Shown: piece by piece, positions 8,906 through 17,435 of the stretch
Position numbering within the stretch: position 1 is the stretch's first letter
Layout: every line of letters begins with the position of its first letter
From: Sphingobacterium corticibacterium
Lineage (GTDB): Bacteria > Bacteroidota > Bacteroidia > Sphingobacteriales > Sphingobacteriaceae
Reading direction: 5' to 3'
Assembly: GCF_004208525.1 (NCBI RefSeq)
Contig: NZ_SGIT01000003.1
Span: forward strand, 372,001-436,000
DNA length: 64,000 bases
Notes under the pieces: generated by a model
What the model was told of the DNA's origin: nothing
Databases searched by the model: none
What the model saw: only the letters and a program-made list of their open reading frames with translations
Position numbers and translations under genes: made by a program

Positions 8906-10603
8906 ATGAACATACGTCATTACAATATCTATTTCAACACGCATACCATCAGTGGGATTGTTATCTGTGCGCTCCTGTATGTAATCTTTTTTGCGGGCTC
9001 CTTTTCTTTTTTCAAGCAAGAGATACAGGCTTGGCAACACGGCGTCTCGTACGAGGCGAATAAGGAGGTTGGAAAAGACTTTGATTTCCTGTTGGATTCG
9101 CTCCGGCAAACCCATAATCTACAAGGGAGGGACATTACCTTCTACTTACAGCCTCATTCGCTCGGGGCCTCCGTAAACATGAGCGTATCCAAAGATACCA
9201 CGGTCAGCAAGCCGAAACAGGCTCCCGCAGAAGGGCAAAGACGCGGCCGTCGGGGCGGCGGCGATGCAAGTTTCTTCTATTATGATTTTCACCAGGAAAA
9301 AGCGAGCACCTATGCAGAAAGTTACGATATGGGTGAATTTCTATACCGGTTGCACTTCCTCGCCCAACTGAACCAGGTTCCGATCCGTATCGGCATGCCG
9401 TTTGGCTATACGGTGGCTGGACTCGTATCTTTTTTATTTCTCTTCGCACTTATTACGGGGTTATTGTTGCATTGGGATAAAATCGTATCCAATTTCTTTA
9501 TATTCCGTCCATGGAGCAAATGGAAAACCGTATGGACCGACATGCACACCGCATTGGGTGTCATTGGCTTCCCTTTCCAATTTATTTTTGCGTTAACCGG
9601 CATTATCCTGATCGTCAATTGGGTGCTCGTAAAGCCGCTGACCAACTACCTATACGATGGCAAACAGGAAGAACTTTACCTCGATTTAGGTTTTTCGGAT
9701 AGCCAGACCTACGAATACCTATACCAACCTATCGATCAGGATTTCAACATCCAACCCTATCTGGCGGAATTGAAACAAAAATGGAACGGCGCTACATTCA
9801 GTCGTATTTTCATCAAGAATTACGGGGATGAAAGCATGCACCTTATCGTCCATGCCAAGCCGGATCCGAAACTCAATTTCTCCGGAGAAGGAAAAGCGAT
9901 ATATCGCATTCACGACAACGCATTGGTCTTTGAGAAGGATCCGCATACAGCGTCTTCTTACAAAGACAAGGTGTCCAGTATCATCTACCACCTGCATTTT
10001 GGCGATTTCGGGGGGTATCCGGTGAAAATTACGTTTTTCATATTAGGCATCATGGGCTGCGTTGTCATCATCTCCGGAATTCTGATCTGGTTGGTGGCGC
10101 GGGATAAGAATAATGTACCGAAACGTAAACGCGTCTTCAATTTTTGGGCAAGTAATGTCTTCTTAGCAATCTGCCTGACCATGCTTCCCGTGACGGCACT
10201 GACTTTTATCGCTGTAAAAGTGTATCCGGAGGTGAATCAGGATTTTATCTATTCCGTATATTTCTATAGCTGGTTGGCCTTTTCCGTATTTTATATTATC
10301 CGGCGAAATCTGCGTGCCACCAATAAGGAAACACTTCTATTAGGTGCACTATTGGGTTTTTGTATTCCGGTTGTGAACGGGCTGTATGGCGGTAACTGGA
10401 TTTGGAAGACCTTTGCTGCCGGCGAAACCGATATCTTGTTTTTTGATCTATTGTGGATAGCTATTTCGGTTGTGGCGCTGCTAGCGTTTGTGAAGATACA
10501 ACGGGATGGCGGGAAACAGGACAATGCCAAAAAAAATGTCGGTAAGGTTTCGGCAGCACCTGTACGTGGTCCGAAAATAATTAAGAAACCTGTTACGGAA
10601 TAA
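8906..10603 (+). CDS. PepSY-associated TM protein, inner-membrane siderophore-utilisation component (XusC/PiuB-like)
   Basis: 565 aa starting at the ATG at 8906; an upstream extension to 8786 would overlap the previous gene. N-terminal helix preceded by His and followed by a periplasmic domain with a low-complexity RRGRRGGG segment, then the PepSY_TM pattern: LLHWDKI, WTDMHTALGV and HLHFGDFGG, where His residues next to helices suit haem binding. About four further C-terminal helices follow. Such proteins are thought to reduce or release ferric siderophores at the inner membrane. The convergent DUF4374 lipoprotein and TonB receptor make this a three-part Xus-like set. Confidence 0.88.
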   Translation: MNIRHYNIYFNTHTISGIVICALLYVIFFAGSFSFFKQEIQAWQHGVSYEANKEVGKDFDFLLDSLRQTHNLQGRDITFYLQPHSLGASVNMSVSKDTTVSKPKQAPAEGQRRGRRGGGDASFFYYDFHQEKASTYAESYDMGEFLYRLHFLAQLNQVPIRIGMPFGYTVAGLVSFLFLFALITGLLLHWDKIVSNFFIFRPWSKWKTVWTDMHTALGVIGFPFQFIFALTGIILIVNWVLVKPLTNYLYDGKQEELYLDLGFSDSQTYEYLYQPIDQDFNIQPYLAELKQKWNGATFSRIFIKNYGDESMHLIVHAKPDPKLNFSGEGKAIYRIHDNALVFEKDPHTASSYKDKVSSIIYHLHFGDFGGYPVKITFFILGIMGCVVIISGILIWLVARDKNNVPKRKRVFNFWASNVFLAICLTMLPVTALTFIAVKVYPEVNQDFIYSVYFYSWLAFSVFYIIRRNLRATNKETLLLGALLGFCIPVVNGLYGGNWIWKTFAAGETDILFFDLLWIAISVVALLAFVKIQRDGGKQDNAKKNVGKVSAAPVRGPKIIKKPVTE

Positions 10604-10616
10604 AATTGCAAAACAG

Positions 10617-10648
10617 AAAAGGGGGACTGTACACGTACAGCCCCCCTT
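10617..10648. terminator. Bidirectional terminator between convergent operons
   Basis: A run of A, then GGGGGACTGTAC, a short loop, GTACAGCCCCCC and TTT. The stem has one unpaired A. It lies between the stops of the PepSY gene (10603) and the DUF4374 gene (10673), reading in opposite directions. Confidence 0.85.
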
Positions 10649-10672
10649 TCACATGAAACAAACAATAGATAA

Positions 10673-11875
10673 TTACTTCAATTTGTTGATATGGTATACC
10701 TGCGTGATACCAGGATCGATTTCAGCACCTCGCTTAACCGTGTTTGTCGCTATATTATACTCATAGATAAACCATTTCGATGCGGTTGTTTTAACGCCGG
10801 TGTATAGGTTGCCATCTTGTATGAGATTGATGGAGCTCTTTGCTTCGCCTCCTGTCATCTCATCTAAGTTTGCCACGATTTTTTTGCTGGCTACATCGAT
10901 CACATAAGGTCTTATATACGCCTTACCTTCGCCTAACCAAGAAAGGTCACCACCTCTTACGGCATAATCTTTCAAGTCGAAGATGTAGTCTTTGTCAAAT
11001 TCCGTTGCGCCGTTATTGACACGAAGTAGCGCGTAGGTACCATCGGTTTTACCTCTTGTCAAGACATATAGGTTATTATTGTCATCCAAAAACGAATAAT
11101 TTTCGCGTTGCCAGTGACCCGCTACGTAACTTGCCCGATCATCGCTCATAATATGTCCGTTTTCCATACTCGGATAATCACAGATATACACATACGCATT
11201 TTGGTTTACCGGCTTGTAATCGAACGTATAATAGAACAGTCCGAAATAAGCTTTCCCGTCGCTAATGCGTGCACTGGTGACATTAAGAATGGTTGGATCG
11301 ACCGTTCCATCTGGTTTGTACACCGTGTAATCCAAGGTTGGAATCTGAGCTTTTAATGTCTTATTGATCGTCATATCCTTTGTATTCATAAAGTAAATAT
11401 CTTTTTCAAATACTTTCTTTTCCGGGTCAGGATCGCTGGCACCTGTTGACGTGAAAACAATCTCGTCTGTTGTACTCAATTGGCTCGCGACTTTTCCAAG
11501 ATAGAAGTATCCTGGGAACGCATAATTATCCACCTCGACGAGTTCATCTCCTTTTTCGTTGATTTGTAACTTGCTGAAACGCGTACCATCATTGGACATG
11601 TAATAGTAGCCATTAAAGAAATAGGCGTATCCCGCGTAACGCGCCTGCGGAAGGTAACCGGTGATATCGATCCCTTTGTTATTCTGCGGAGACAACAACG
11701 TGTCTTTCATAATCTCGTCGGTCGTCAGTAGATACGATCCGTTTTCAGTGGCTACCCATACGGCATACTCGGAGTCTTCTACGCCGGGTACATCTGGAAC
11801 ATTCGGGCTATCTTCACACGCGGAGAATAGGATTGTTGCAAGGGCAACATAGCCAAATAGTCTATTTTTCTTCAT
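10673..11875 (-). CDS. DUF4374 beta-propeller lipoprotein, siderophore-binding (XusB-like)
   Basis: 400 aa with a lipoprotein signal (Cys20 in LFSAC) followed by an acidic stretch (CEDSPNVPDVPGVEDSE) compatible with Bacteroidota surface export. The rest is strand-rich with repeated YxFxGYYYMSND-like blades. DUF4374 proteins are encoded with TonB receptors and PepSY proteins; XusB of Bacteroides thetaiotaomicron, a surface lipoprotein that captures ferric enterobactin-type siderophores, belongs here. It starts 15 nt after the TonB receptor stop, in one operon. The ligand is inference. Confidence 0.85.
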   Translation of the reverse strand: MKKNRLFGYVALATILFSACEDSPNVPDVPGVEDSEYAVWVATENGSYLLTTDEIMKDTLLSPQNNKGIDITGYLPQARYAGYAYFFNGYYYMSNDGTRFSKLQINEKGDELVEVDNYAFPGYFYLGKVASQLSTTDEIVFTSTGASDPDPEKKVFEKDIYFMNTKDMTINKTLKAQIPTLDYTVYKPDGTVDPTILNVTSARISDGKAYFGLFYYTFDYKPVNQNAYVYICDYPSMENGHIMSDDRASYVAGHWQRENYSFLDDNNNLYVLTRGKTDGTYALLRVNNGATEFDKDYIFDLKDYAVRGGDLSWLGEGKAYIRPYVIDVASKKIVANLDEMTGGEAKSSINLIQDGNLYTGVKTTASKWFIYEYNIATNTVKRGAEIDPGITQVYHINKLK

Positions 11876-11890
11876 ATTGATGATGTTAAA

Positions 11891-14377
11891 TTATAATAAT
11901 GATATTCTAAATTTCATATAAAATGCCCGCCCTGGCCTTTGCAGGCGAAAGTTGTCATACGCGCGTTCATCCAATAAATTCCTGACCTCGCCAGAAATAT
12001 TATAGCGGTTGCGATTCCACGAATAGCTGACGATCAACGAGTGGACTAATTGTGTCGGGATATAATTTTTGGAAGCCAGCGAACCGAGATGGCTATCGCT
12101 TAGATAGAACCATTTGGTATACTGCGTATTCCAGGTTATTTGCGTACGGCTACCTTTTTCGAACCAGTCGTTCTGTGCAAAGCCAAGATCCAGGTTACCA
12201 TATGTCCAAGGACGGTTCGGTATCTGATACCCGTAAGTTATGCTCTGTTGCTGGTTGGTGTCATCCGTATATTGTTGATTGTCGATAGCCTTGTCATAGC
12301 TGCCGTTGAGGGATGCGGTAATCATGTCTTTATAACCGTACCGCAGCTCGATATCACCTCCATACAATTTCACGCCCGGAATATTGTAATATTGATATTT
12401 ATCCCGTTCGTTGTCGGCCACGACCCTTACATTGATGTAATCCTGTGCCAAGCGGTAAAAACCAGAGATATCAAAATTTATAAAATGATCGTCGTTCAGG
12501 AACGTATTGTAATAAAACCCGCCATTGAGGTTATCGCTACGTTCGGGTTTAATGTCCCAGTTGGCCAAGTAGTTTTGACCATCACCGTATAGCGCATTCA
12601 TCGACGGCATGTTATATGCCCGTTCCGCCGAGAATTTTACCCCGCCATCTTTAAAAATCCGGTAACGGGAAGCTAAACTATAGCCTTGGTAGCCAAAATA
12701 TTTTGATTGCGAAACAATGTCGCCACTTAACACCTCATCATATTCGCCAAATACGCGCTGATCTTCTTGCTTATACGTATCCAGCCCATAGTATTTGACG
12801 GCAATGTTATTGACCAAACGCTTATCCAGCCATTGACTTTGCCAGGCCAAACCCACGATATGCCTGACCATGTCGCTTGGTAATCCCGACGTGTTATTAT
12901 TTAAAATAATGTCATAAGACTGACGGTCATTGGTATTGACATTATAGTTTAGGTTTAAACTCTGATTCCGACTTTCATCAAAATCATAGTTGAAATTCAA
13001 CCTACCGAGCAAGCTGTTTGTGTTGTAGCGGATGTGAACGGGCTCATTTGGCGCTTGTCCTGTTGTGTTCGGTATGGGAGCTCCACCCCATTCATAATTA
13101 AAGCTAGCCGTATCTCTGACACGCGATACATCATAGCCGTAGTTTGCATAGATATCCGCATATAACCGGTCCACGATGAAATTTTGCTTTTTATAACTGA
13201 TCGTCGGCATGATGTAGGTTGATTCCCGCCAATTGCCACCATACACTGTATTGATCGTAGCACCAAGTTGATTCTCCTTGTTATTTGCGGAATACGTCAA
13301 TCCAACAAAGAATTGATCTGCCCAGCTCTTATCGCGCAAACCCACTTCTACCTGCCCCATAGCGGAATAATACCGATCCTTGAAACGTTTGACTTCGTCG
13401 ATAGGGACAAATTTATTATTGACCACTTTTTCAAAGACAACACCGTATTCTTTTTCCGTGTACATTTTGTAATTGTTATCCGAATAGTTGTAGAAGGCAT
13501 TGGTACGGATCGAAAGTTTATTCTTCGGGTTCGTATACATTCCAACCAAAGAAGATTGGTGCGTATTGAAAGAGCCGTAGCTATAACTAAAATCGAGAAA
13601 GTGCCTATTTCGTTGCTTCGTAATAATGTTGACCGCTCCACCAAGGGCATCCGAGCCTAAAAATGCAGGAACAACGCCTTTATAGATCTCGATTCGGTCC
13701 ACTAAGTTGACAGGGATATTATTCAACGACATGGACGAGCCAAAATCATCCATCGGCACACCATCGATATAGATTTTAGCCGCCAAACCATTGATGCGGA
13801 AAACAAAATTTGAACCCAAACCGCCATCTTCTCTAAACGTAACACCGGGTGCGGTACGGAGGATTTGATTGACATTCGCGGTTTGGTTCGCATATTGGTT
13901 CATATCAATAACACTCACGTTGAATCCCGATCTTTTTATTTCGTGAACGCGCCGTTGGTTTTCGGTTTGGCCTTTTACACTAATGGCTTCAATAACACGA
14001 TCGTCTATTTTTAGCTGAAAGTCTTTGTACAGTTCGTTGTCCTTCAATAGCACACGTTGCGTCACGTAACCTACGACAGTCACCTCCACATGAACGTCGC
14101 GGTTTTGTCCGATTTCCAATTTGTAAAACCCATCTATATCGGTGCTGGTTTGGATATTCGATCCCACAATGGTAACGGTCGCATTTTCGATAGCTTTTCC
14201 GAAGGAGTCCTTTACATATCCCGAGATGAAAGTCTCCACTATACGGTGCGTGCTCCCTTGCTGTAGAAAAATAGTTTTGTTAGAATGGCTTGGTGTAGAA
14301 GCCAAAATTGCTGCAGGATTATATGCAAAAATCCCGACAGCCAATAGCATGGCTGTATAAAATTTATTATATTGCAT
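11891..14377 (-). CDS. TonB-dependent siderophore receptor (XusA-like)
   Basis: 828 aa. Signal peptide, a carboxypeptidase-regulatory-like domain (about 50-130; SGYVKDSFGKAIENATVTI), a plug (about 135-250; VNQILRTAPGVTFREDGG, KIYIDGVPMDD, DRIEIYKGVVPAFLGSDALG) and a 22-strand type barrel ending in FYMKFRISLL. It lacks the SusC signature and has no SusD partner, consistent with a metal-chelate receptor rather than a glycan porin. Expression probably starts at the promoter near 14570 under the Fur-like operator. Confidence 0.92.
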   Translation of the reverse strand: MQYNKFYTAMLLAVGIFAYNPAAILASTPSHSNKTIFLQQGSTHRIVETFISGYVKDSFGKAIENATVTIVGSNIQTSTDIDGFYKLEIGQNRDVHVEVTVVGYVTQRVLLKDNELYKDFQLKIDDRVIEAISVKGQTENQRRVHEIKRSGFNVSVIDMNQYANQTANVNQILRTAPGVTFREDGGLGSNFVFRINGLAAKIYIDGVPMDDFGSSMSLNNIPVNLVDRIEIYKGVVPAFLGSDALGGAVNIITKQRNRHFLDFSYSYGSFNTHQSSLVGMYTNPKNKLSIRTNAFYNYSDNNYKMYTEKEYGVVFEKVVNNKFVPIDEVKRFKDRYYSAMGQVEVGLRDKSWADQFFVGLTYSANNKENQLGATINTVYGGNWRESTYIMPTISYKKQNFIVDRLYADIYANYGYDVSRVRDTASFNYEWGGAPIPNTTGQAPNEPVHIRYNTNSLLGRLNFNYDFDESRNQSLNLNYNVNTNDRQSYDIILNNNTSGLPSDMVRHIVGLAWQSQWLDKRLVNNIAVKYYGLDTYKQEDQRVFGEYDEVLSGDIVSQSKYFGYQGYSLASRYRIFKDGGVKFSAERAYNMPSMNALYGDGQNYLANWDIKPERSDNLNGGFYYNTFLNDDHFINFDISGFYRLAQDYINVRVVADNERDKYQYYNIPGVKLYGGDIELRYGYKDMITASLNGSYDKAIDNQQYTDDTNQQQSITYGYQIPNRPWTYGNLDLGFAQNDWFEKGSRTQITWNTQYTKWFYLSDSHLGSLASKNYIPTQLVHSLIVSYSWNRNRYNISGEVRNLLDERAYDNFRLQRPGRAFYMKFRISLL

Positions 14378-14423
14378 TACTTTAGTTTGACGATTAAAGT
14401 GTGGTAGAGTAATCTACCGTCCG

Positions 14424-14447
14424 GAGGTCTGGTTGCCGCCAGACCTC
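14424..14447. repeat. Hairpin in the 5' leader of the TonB-receptor operon
   Basis: GAGGTCTGG, 6-nt loop, CCAGACCTC: a perfect 9-bp stem in the roughly 180-nt leader between the predicted start site (about 14559) and the ATG at 14377. There is no U-run after it on the minus strand, so it is not a classic terminator; it may be an mRNA-stability or attenuation element. Confidence 0.5.
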
Positions 14448-14539
14448 TTCTCTCCAACAACGCCGGAAAAGATTGCCGTCTTCTCGGGTCGTTGCTATGC
14501 TAGATTATATTATTTTGTTCTTACCATTGCCCCACATCT

Positions 14540-14558
14540 ATTTAGATTAAATACAAAT
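14540..14558 (-). promoter_or_regulatory. Fur-like 19-bp palindromic operator (copy B)
   Basis: ATTTAGATTAAATACAAAT on the plus strand; the minus-strand reading shares ATTTnnATnnAATCTAAAT with copy A at 8251. It lies 7 bp downstream of the -7 element of the TonB-receptor promoter, the same geometry as copy A. Confidence 0.55.
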
Positions 14559-14565
14559 AACGAGG

Positions 14566-14595
14566 CAAAGGTAAATATTAATAGGATATTTCCAA
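14566..14595 (-). promoter_or_regulatory. Consensus Bacteroidota promoter of the TonB-receptor operon
   Basis: Read on the minus strand: TTG (14595-14593, within TTTG), 19 bp, then TACCTTTG (14573-14566), a full match to TTTG-N19-TAnnTTTG. Predicted start about 14559, giving a leader of about 180 nt. Confidence 0.75.
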
Positions 14596-14604
14596 ATATT
14601 CTTT

Positions 14605-14642
14605 GCAGAAAAAACATTCATTTTCTGCACGGTGACCGTGCA
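14605..14642. repeat. Two overlapping inverted repeats 3' of the truncated EPS membrane gene
   Basis: TGCACGGT-G-ACCGTGCA (14626-14642) is a perfect palindrome with 8-bp arms. GCAGAAAA (14605-14612) pairs with TTTTCTGC (14621-14628). The two share TGC and so are mutually exclusive as hairpins. They follow the stop at 14659 on the minus strand and lie just upstream of the TonB-receptor promoter; either a weak terminator or a protein-binding site. Confidence 0.45.
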
Positions 14643-14658
14643 AAACGGAGAGACAGGA

Positions 14659-15135
14659 CTAATATTTCGATAACGTTTCTACAGAGGCGCGGGCGTGGCG
14701 TCTATACAGGTAAGCGAGGAGAAAGCGGGATACTGCGACGTATACAATGACCAGGGAGGCCAAGACGACCAAGAAATAACCGACACCGGGGAAGCGATGT
14801 TCGATCAGCGTGCATCCCGTAAACACCAGCAGTAATGTAACAACAGATTTCCAGGTGGCGTACATGAGCTTGTTCAAACGCTTTAGGGTACTCCTTGCAT
14901 ACAAACGCAGGTGCAGTGCCGCGATAGCGTTGACTAGGTTGAACAGCACCCACAAGGCATAAAAGTCTGTCCAAACGGCCTCTTCCGTCACCAGACTATG
15001 GGATTGTACCCAGAAGAATGCCCCGACGAAAGCTATATTCGAGCATATTGCATCCGTCAGCATGAGCGAGGTTCTCACATAGGGCATCTGGGTTTGAACA
15101 GATCTATACATCCGTTCTGTATTTATTATGGACAT
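14659..15135 (-). CDS. Four-helix membrane protein resembling the N-terminus of a WcaJ-type sugar-phosphate transferase (truncated)
   Basis: 158 aa with four predicted membrane helices, then a basic end (YLYRRHARASVETLSKY). The pattern (helix pair, short LHLRLYARSTLKRLNKL loop, helix pair) resembles the membrane part of polyprenyl glycosylphosphotransferases that start exopolysaccharide repeat units, but the CoA-binding-like and catalytic domains (normally another 300 aa) are absent, and no continuation is visible after the stop. It overlaps the upstream CpsB-like gene by 32 nt. Either a decayed gene or a stand-alone membrane domain; family link is inference. Confidence 0.6.
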   Translation of the reverse strand: MSIINTERMYRSVQTQMPYVRTSLMLTDAICSNIAFVGAFFWVQSHSLVTEEAVWTDFYALWVLFNLVNAIAALHLRLYARSTLKRLNKLMYATWKSVVTLLLVFTGCTLIEHRFPGVGYFLVVLASLVIVYVAVSRFLLAYLYRRHARASVETLSKY

Positions 15136-15904
15136 GCATCTTTCTACGCGAGCGCGTGTCTGAGCCTAAATCGAGGAGAAACTCTGCATTACGCAGTTTT
15201 TCCAAAAAATAACCGGATACATCCTCTTTTCGCACATAATGCTCCATGGCTTTCACATGCCGCTGGTCATGTACGTTTGTTCCGACGAGGTCTACCATAC
15301 CTTTTCCGGCCAAGTATTTCACCACATTCCGTTCTCTGGGCCCGTAATAACCGTAGCAGGAAAGCAGGTTTACCTGCAATAGACAGCCCATATCCTTATA
15401 TGTTTTTAAGATACTGGGGGCGTGCTGGTAGTATATATACCGTTCGGGATGCGCTAAGATCGGGGTGATACCACGGCCGGTCAACTTCCGGATGATATCC
15501 ATAATAAACGGACTCTCACTAGCAAGCGGCATTTCGACCAGAAGATACCCTCCTGCTAAGCAAAGCAAGGGTACTAAAGGATTATCAATATCTTCCAACA
15601 GCTGTTCGCCAGCCATATATTCGGCCGCGTAGCGAACCTGATTTCTCGGGAGATCGGCATCTTGCAGCAATTCTTCCCAGGACCGTTGTATACTGACTTT
15701 GTTGTTCGGATAGATGCCATCCCAGATATGTGGGGTGGCGATAAATTGTTTTATGCCCTGATTAGTCAACGCCGCCAGCAACTCCAAACTCTGTGATACC
15801 GAGGCACTGCCGTCGTCCAAGCGGGGCAACAGGTGGTTATGCACATCGACCTCCAGCCAGCTGAGATCGTTATATCTGCGTTTACGACTAAAAATAGATA
15901 GCAT
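15104..15904 (-). CDS. CpsB/YwqE-type tyrosine phosphatase (PHP family), orphan copy
   Basis: 266 aa, PHP-type metal-dependent protein-tyrosine phosphatase. Metal-binding motifs are visible: VHNHLLPRLDDG (His22, His24), FIATPHIWDGIYPN, VEMPL, LAHPERYIYY and VGTNVHDQRH. Such enzymes dephosphorylate the Wzc tyrosine kinase that controls capsule polymerisation. A paralogue with the same motif spacing starts the EPS operon at 62371. This copy sits 45 kb away beside only a truncated membrane gene, which suggests remnants of a second EPS locus or a trans-acting regulator. Confidence 0.88.
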   Translation of the reverse strand: MLSIFSRKRRYNDLSWLEVDVHNHLLPRLDDGSASVSQSLELLAALTNQGIKQFIATPHIWDGIYPNNKVSIQRSWEELLQDADLPRNQVRYAAEYMAGEQLLEDIDNPLVPLLCLAGGYLLVEMPLASESPFIMDIIRKLTGRGITPILAHPERYIYYQHAPSILKTYKDMGCLLQVNLLSCYGYYGPRERNVVKYLAGKGMVDLVGTNVHDQRHVKAMEHYVRKEDVSGYFLEKLRNAEFLLDLGSDTRSRRKMHVHNKYRTDV

Positions 15905-15946
15905 ATTTGTTTTTCAATAAATGTAATTCATAAGTAGATGTTGATA

Positions 15947-15954
15947 CAAACATA
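15947..15954 (-). promoter_or_regulatory. -7 element of the orphan CpsB-like gene
   Basis: CAAACATA on the plus strand, TATGTTTG on the minus strand, a perfect TAnnTTTG. The -33 position is not TTTG but falls at the edge of the 24-bp inverted-repeat arm at 15973. Confidence 0.55.
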
Positions 15955-15972
15955 GACAACCCTAATTCCTAG

Positions 15973-16033
15973 TTTCCCACCCATGTGGGTGGTTTTTTGC
16001 TGGCCGGTCAAAACTACCCACATGGGTGGGAAA
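15973..16033. promoter_or_regulatory. Symmetric 24-bp inverted repeat between divergent promoters
   Basis: Arm 1 (15973-15996) and arm 2 (16010-16033) are inverted copies with 23 of 24 matches and a 13-bp spacer. Each arm is itself nearly palindromic around CCCACATGGGTGG. The outer edge of each arm (GGGTGGGAAA in the direction of transcription) lies exactly 18 bp from a -7-like element: TATGTTTG for the CpsB-like gene (15954-15947) and TTAATTTG for the lipoprotein gene (16052-16059). This geometry suggests an activator-binding element serving both promoters. Confidence 0.7.
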
Positions 16034-16089
16034 TGTACCCTTCTCTCTTTCTTAATTTGTAACAGATTTAACTACCAAATCAAAAACAG

Positions 16090-16767
16090 ATGAGAAACAA
16101 AAGAAATTATATCATGAAAAATCCATTACTAACCTTATGCATCGCCTTATCCATATTGCTCATCAGCTGCGGCAAAAACGACAACCTTCCATTAACTATT
16201 AATCAAACAGAAGTAACTATGCGTTATGACGGTACGTTTGATTTCTCCATCCGAAATGTCTCCGACGTGGAATGGTCGTCCAGCGATGAATTTGTGGGCG
16301 TCGTTGGACGGGACGGTAAATTTGAAGCCCGTCATATTGGGGAAACAACCGTTACCGGGAGAGCCCTTGGGGAGTTTGTCACCGCGCGGGTCGTCGTAGA
16401 GCCAAACATCGTGGGGGTTATAGAGCCTTATATCGCGTTTGGGGAAACCCTACCTGTGGTGAAAGATTTTGAAAAAAGACAGTTGCTCCATGAAGCGTCA
16501 GACTTACTGGTGTATACCGACGCGTCCGACTACACGTCTCGTGCGCGCTATTTTTTCGAGGGTGATCTCTTTACCTCGGTCAGTTTATTTTGGAGCGACG
16601 CCAGAACAGAAGAAGGAAAGATCTTCTATGCCGAACGATACGAATTTTTGGGCTCCAGTAATAACGTCCATTATTATACGGACAAATCTAATAGTCTCCT
16701 TGTGGGCCTGACGAACGATCGTCTTCAGGGATTTTTCGCGACCTATTCCAGAAATACGCGTAAATAG
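16090..16767 (+). CDS. Lipoprotein with Ig-like (BIG2-like) domain
   Basis: 225 aa. Lipoprotein signal with Cys27 in LLISC; an in-frame ATG at 16114 would also leave a good signal. Residues about 35-105 resemble a bacterial Ig-like domain (ITVNQTEVTMRYDG-type start, VEWSSSDEFVGVVGRDGKFEARHIGETTVTGRA). The C-terminal half has no recognised family. Possibly expressed with the divergent CpsB-like gene through the shared inverted repeat. Function unknown. Confidence 0.75.
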   Translation: MRNKRNYIMKNPLLTLCIALSILLISCGKNDNLPLTINQTEVTMRYDGTFDFSIRNVSDVEWSSSDEFVGVVGRDGKFEARHIGETTVTGRALGEFVTARVVVEPNIVGVIEPYIAFGETLPVVKDFEKRQLLHEASDLLVYTDASDYTSRARYFFEGDLFTSVSLFWSDARTEEGKIFYAERYEFLGSSNNVHYYTDKSNSLLVGLTNDRLQGFFATYSRNTRK

Positions 16768-16772
16768 GCCGT

Positions 16773-17435
16773 CTATTTATACTTCAAAATAAGTTCTGCA
16801 CGGCTCGACACCTGCAGTTTCTGGTAGATATTGCGGATATGGTATTTTACCGTATCCACGCTGACAAATAACTGTGTAGCCACCTCCTTATAGGAGGCAC
16901 CCTGCTGCAGCATCGTCATAATTTCAATTTCACGTGGTGTCAGCTGGGCCGTCTTCTCATACTGGCTTTTGCCCGCCACGGGATTGAAATGGTCAAACAC
17001 CAGCCGGGCCACCTGCGGACTCATGACCGATCCGCCGGAGAGTACCTCCAGCAGATGCTCCTCCATCTGCGGTAGCGGCGTGCTTTTCAGCAGATAGCCC
17101 GATGCCCCCGCACGCAGTGCCTGAAATACGGCATCTTTGTTTTCGAACACCGTAAACATCACCACCTGTACTTCCGGCATCCGTCTTTTGATATACCAAG
17201 TTGTCTCGATACCCGATTTGCCGGGCAGGCCAATATCGCTCAACACGATATCCAGCGTTTCATTTTTCCAGGCGTCGGTAAACCCTTCGAACGAGCGCGC
17301 TGTAATGCGCAAGTCGAAAGATGCACTCGCTTCAAAAAAAAGCTTTAACGTTGCCAGTACCGGCTCGCGATCTTCTACGATAGCCAAACGATATTTTTTG
17401 GGAGCATCGTCGTCCCTATTTTTAATTTCCATCAT
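16773..17435 (-). CDS. NarL/LuxR-family response regulator
   Basis: 220 aa: receiver domain (acidic pocket VEDRE, phosphoacceptor Asp67 in LSDIGLPG, Lys in YLLKSTP) and a C-terminal LuxR-type HTH (LTPREIEIMTMLQQGASYKEVATQLFVS). Transcription factor phosphorylated by the kinase encoded two genes upstream. Its ATG overlaps the stop of the 7TM gene as TAATG, so translation is coupled. Convergent with the lipoprotein gene, 5 nt apart. Confidence 0.93.
   Translation of the reverse strand: MMEIKNRDDDAPKKYRLAIVEDREPVLATLKLFFEASASFDLRITARSFEGFTDAWKNETLDIVLSDIGLPGKSGIETTWYIKRRMPEVQVVMFTVFENKDAVFQALRAGASGYLLKSTPLPQMEEHLLEVLSGGSVMSPQVARLVFDHFNPVAGKSQYEKTAQLTPREIEIMTMLQQGASYKEVATQLFVSVDTVKYHIRNIYQKLQVSSRAELILKYK

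Noticed and set aside
14433..14750. 105-codon plus-strand ORF upstream of the TonB-receptor operon
   Set aside because: Crosses the promoter, operator and hairpins of the receptor operon and antisense of the EPS membrane gene; no protein-like composition.
15973..16033. Invertible promoter (recombinase site pair)
   Set aside because: The 13-bp spacer cannot hold a promoter, and no recombinase gene is nearby.
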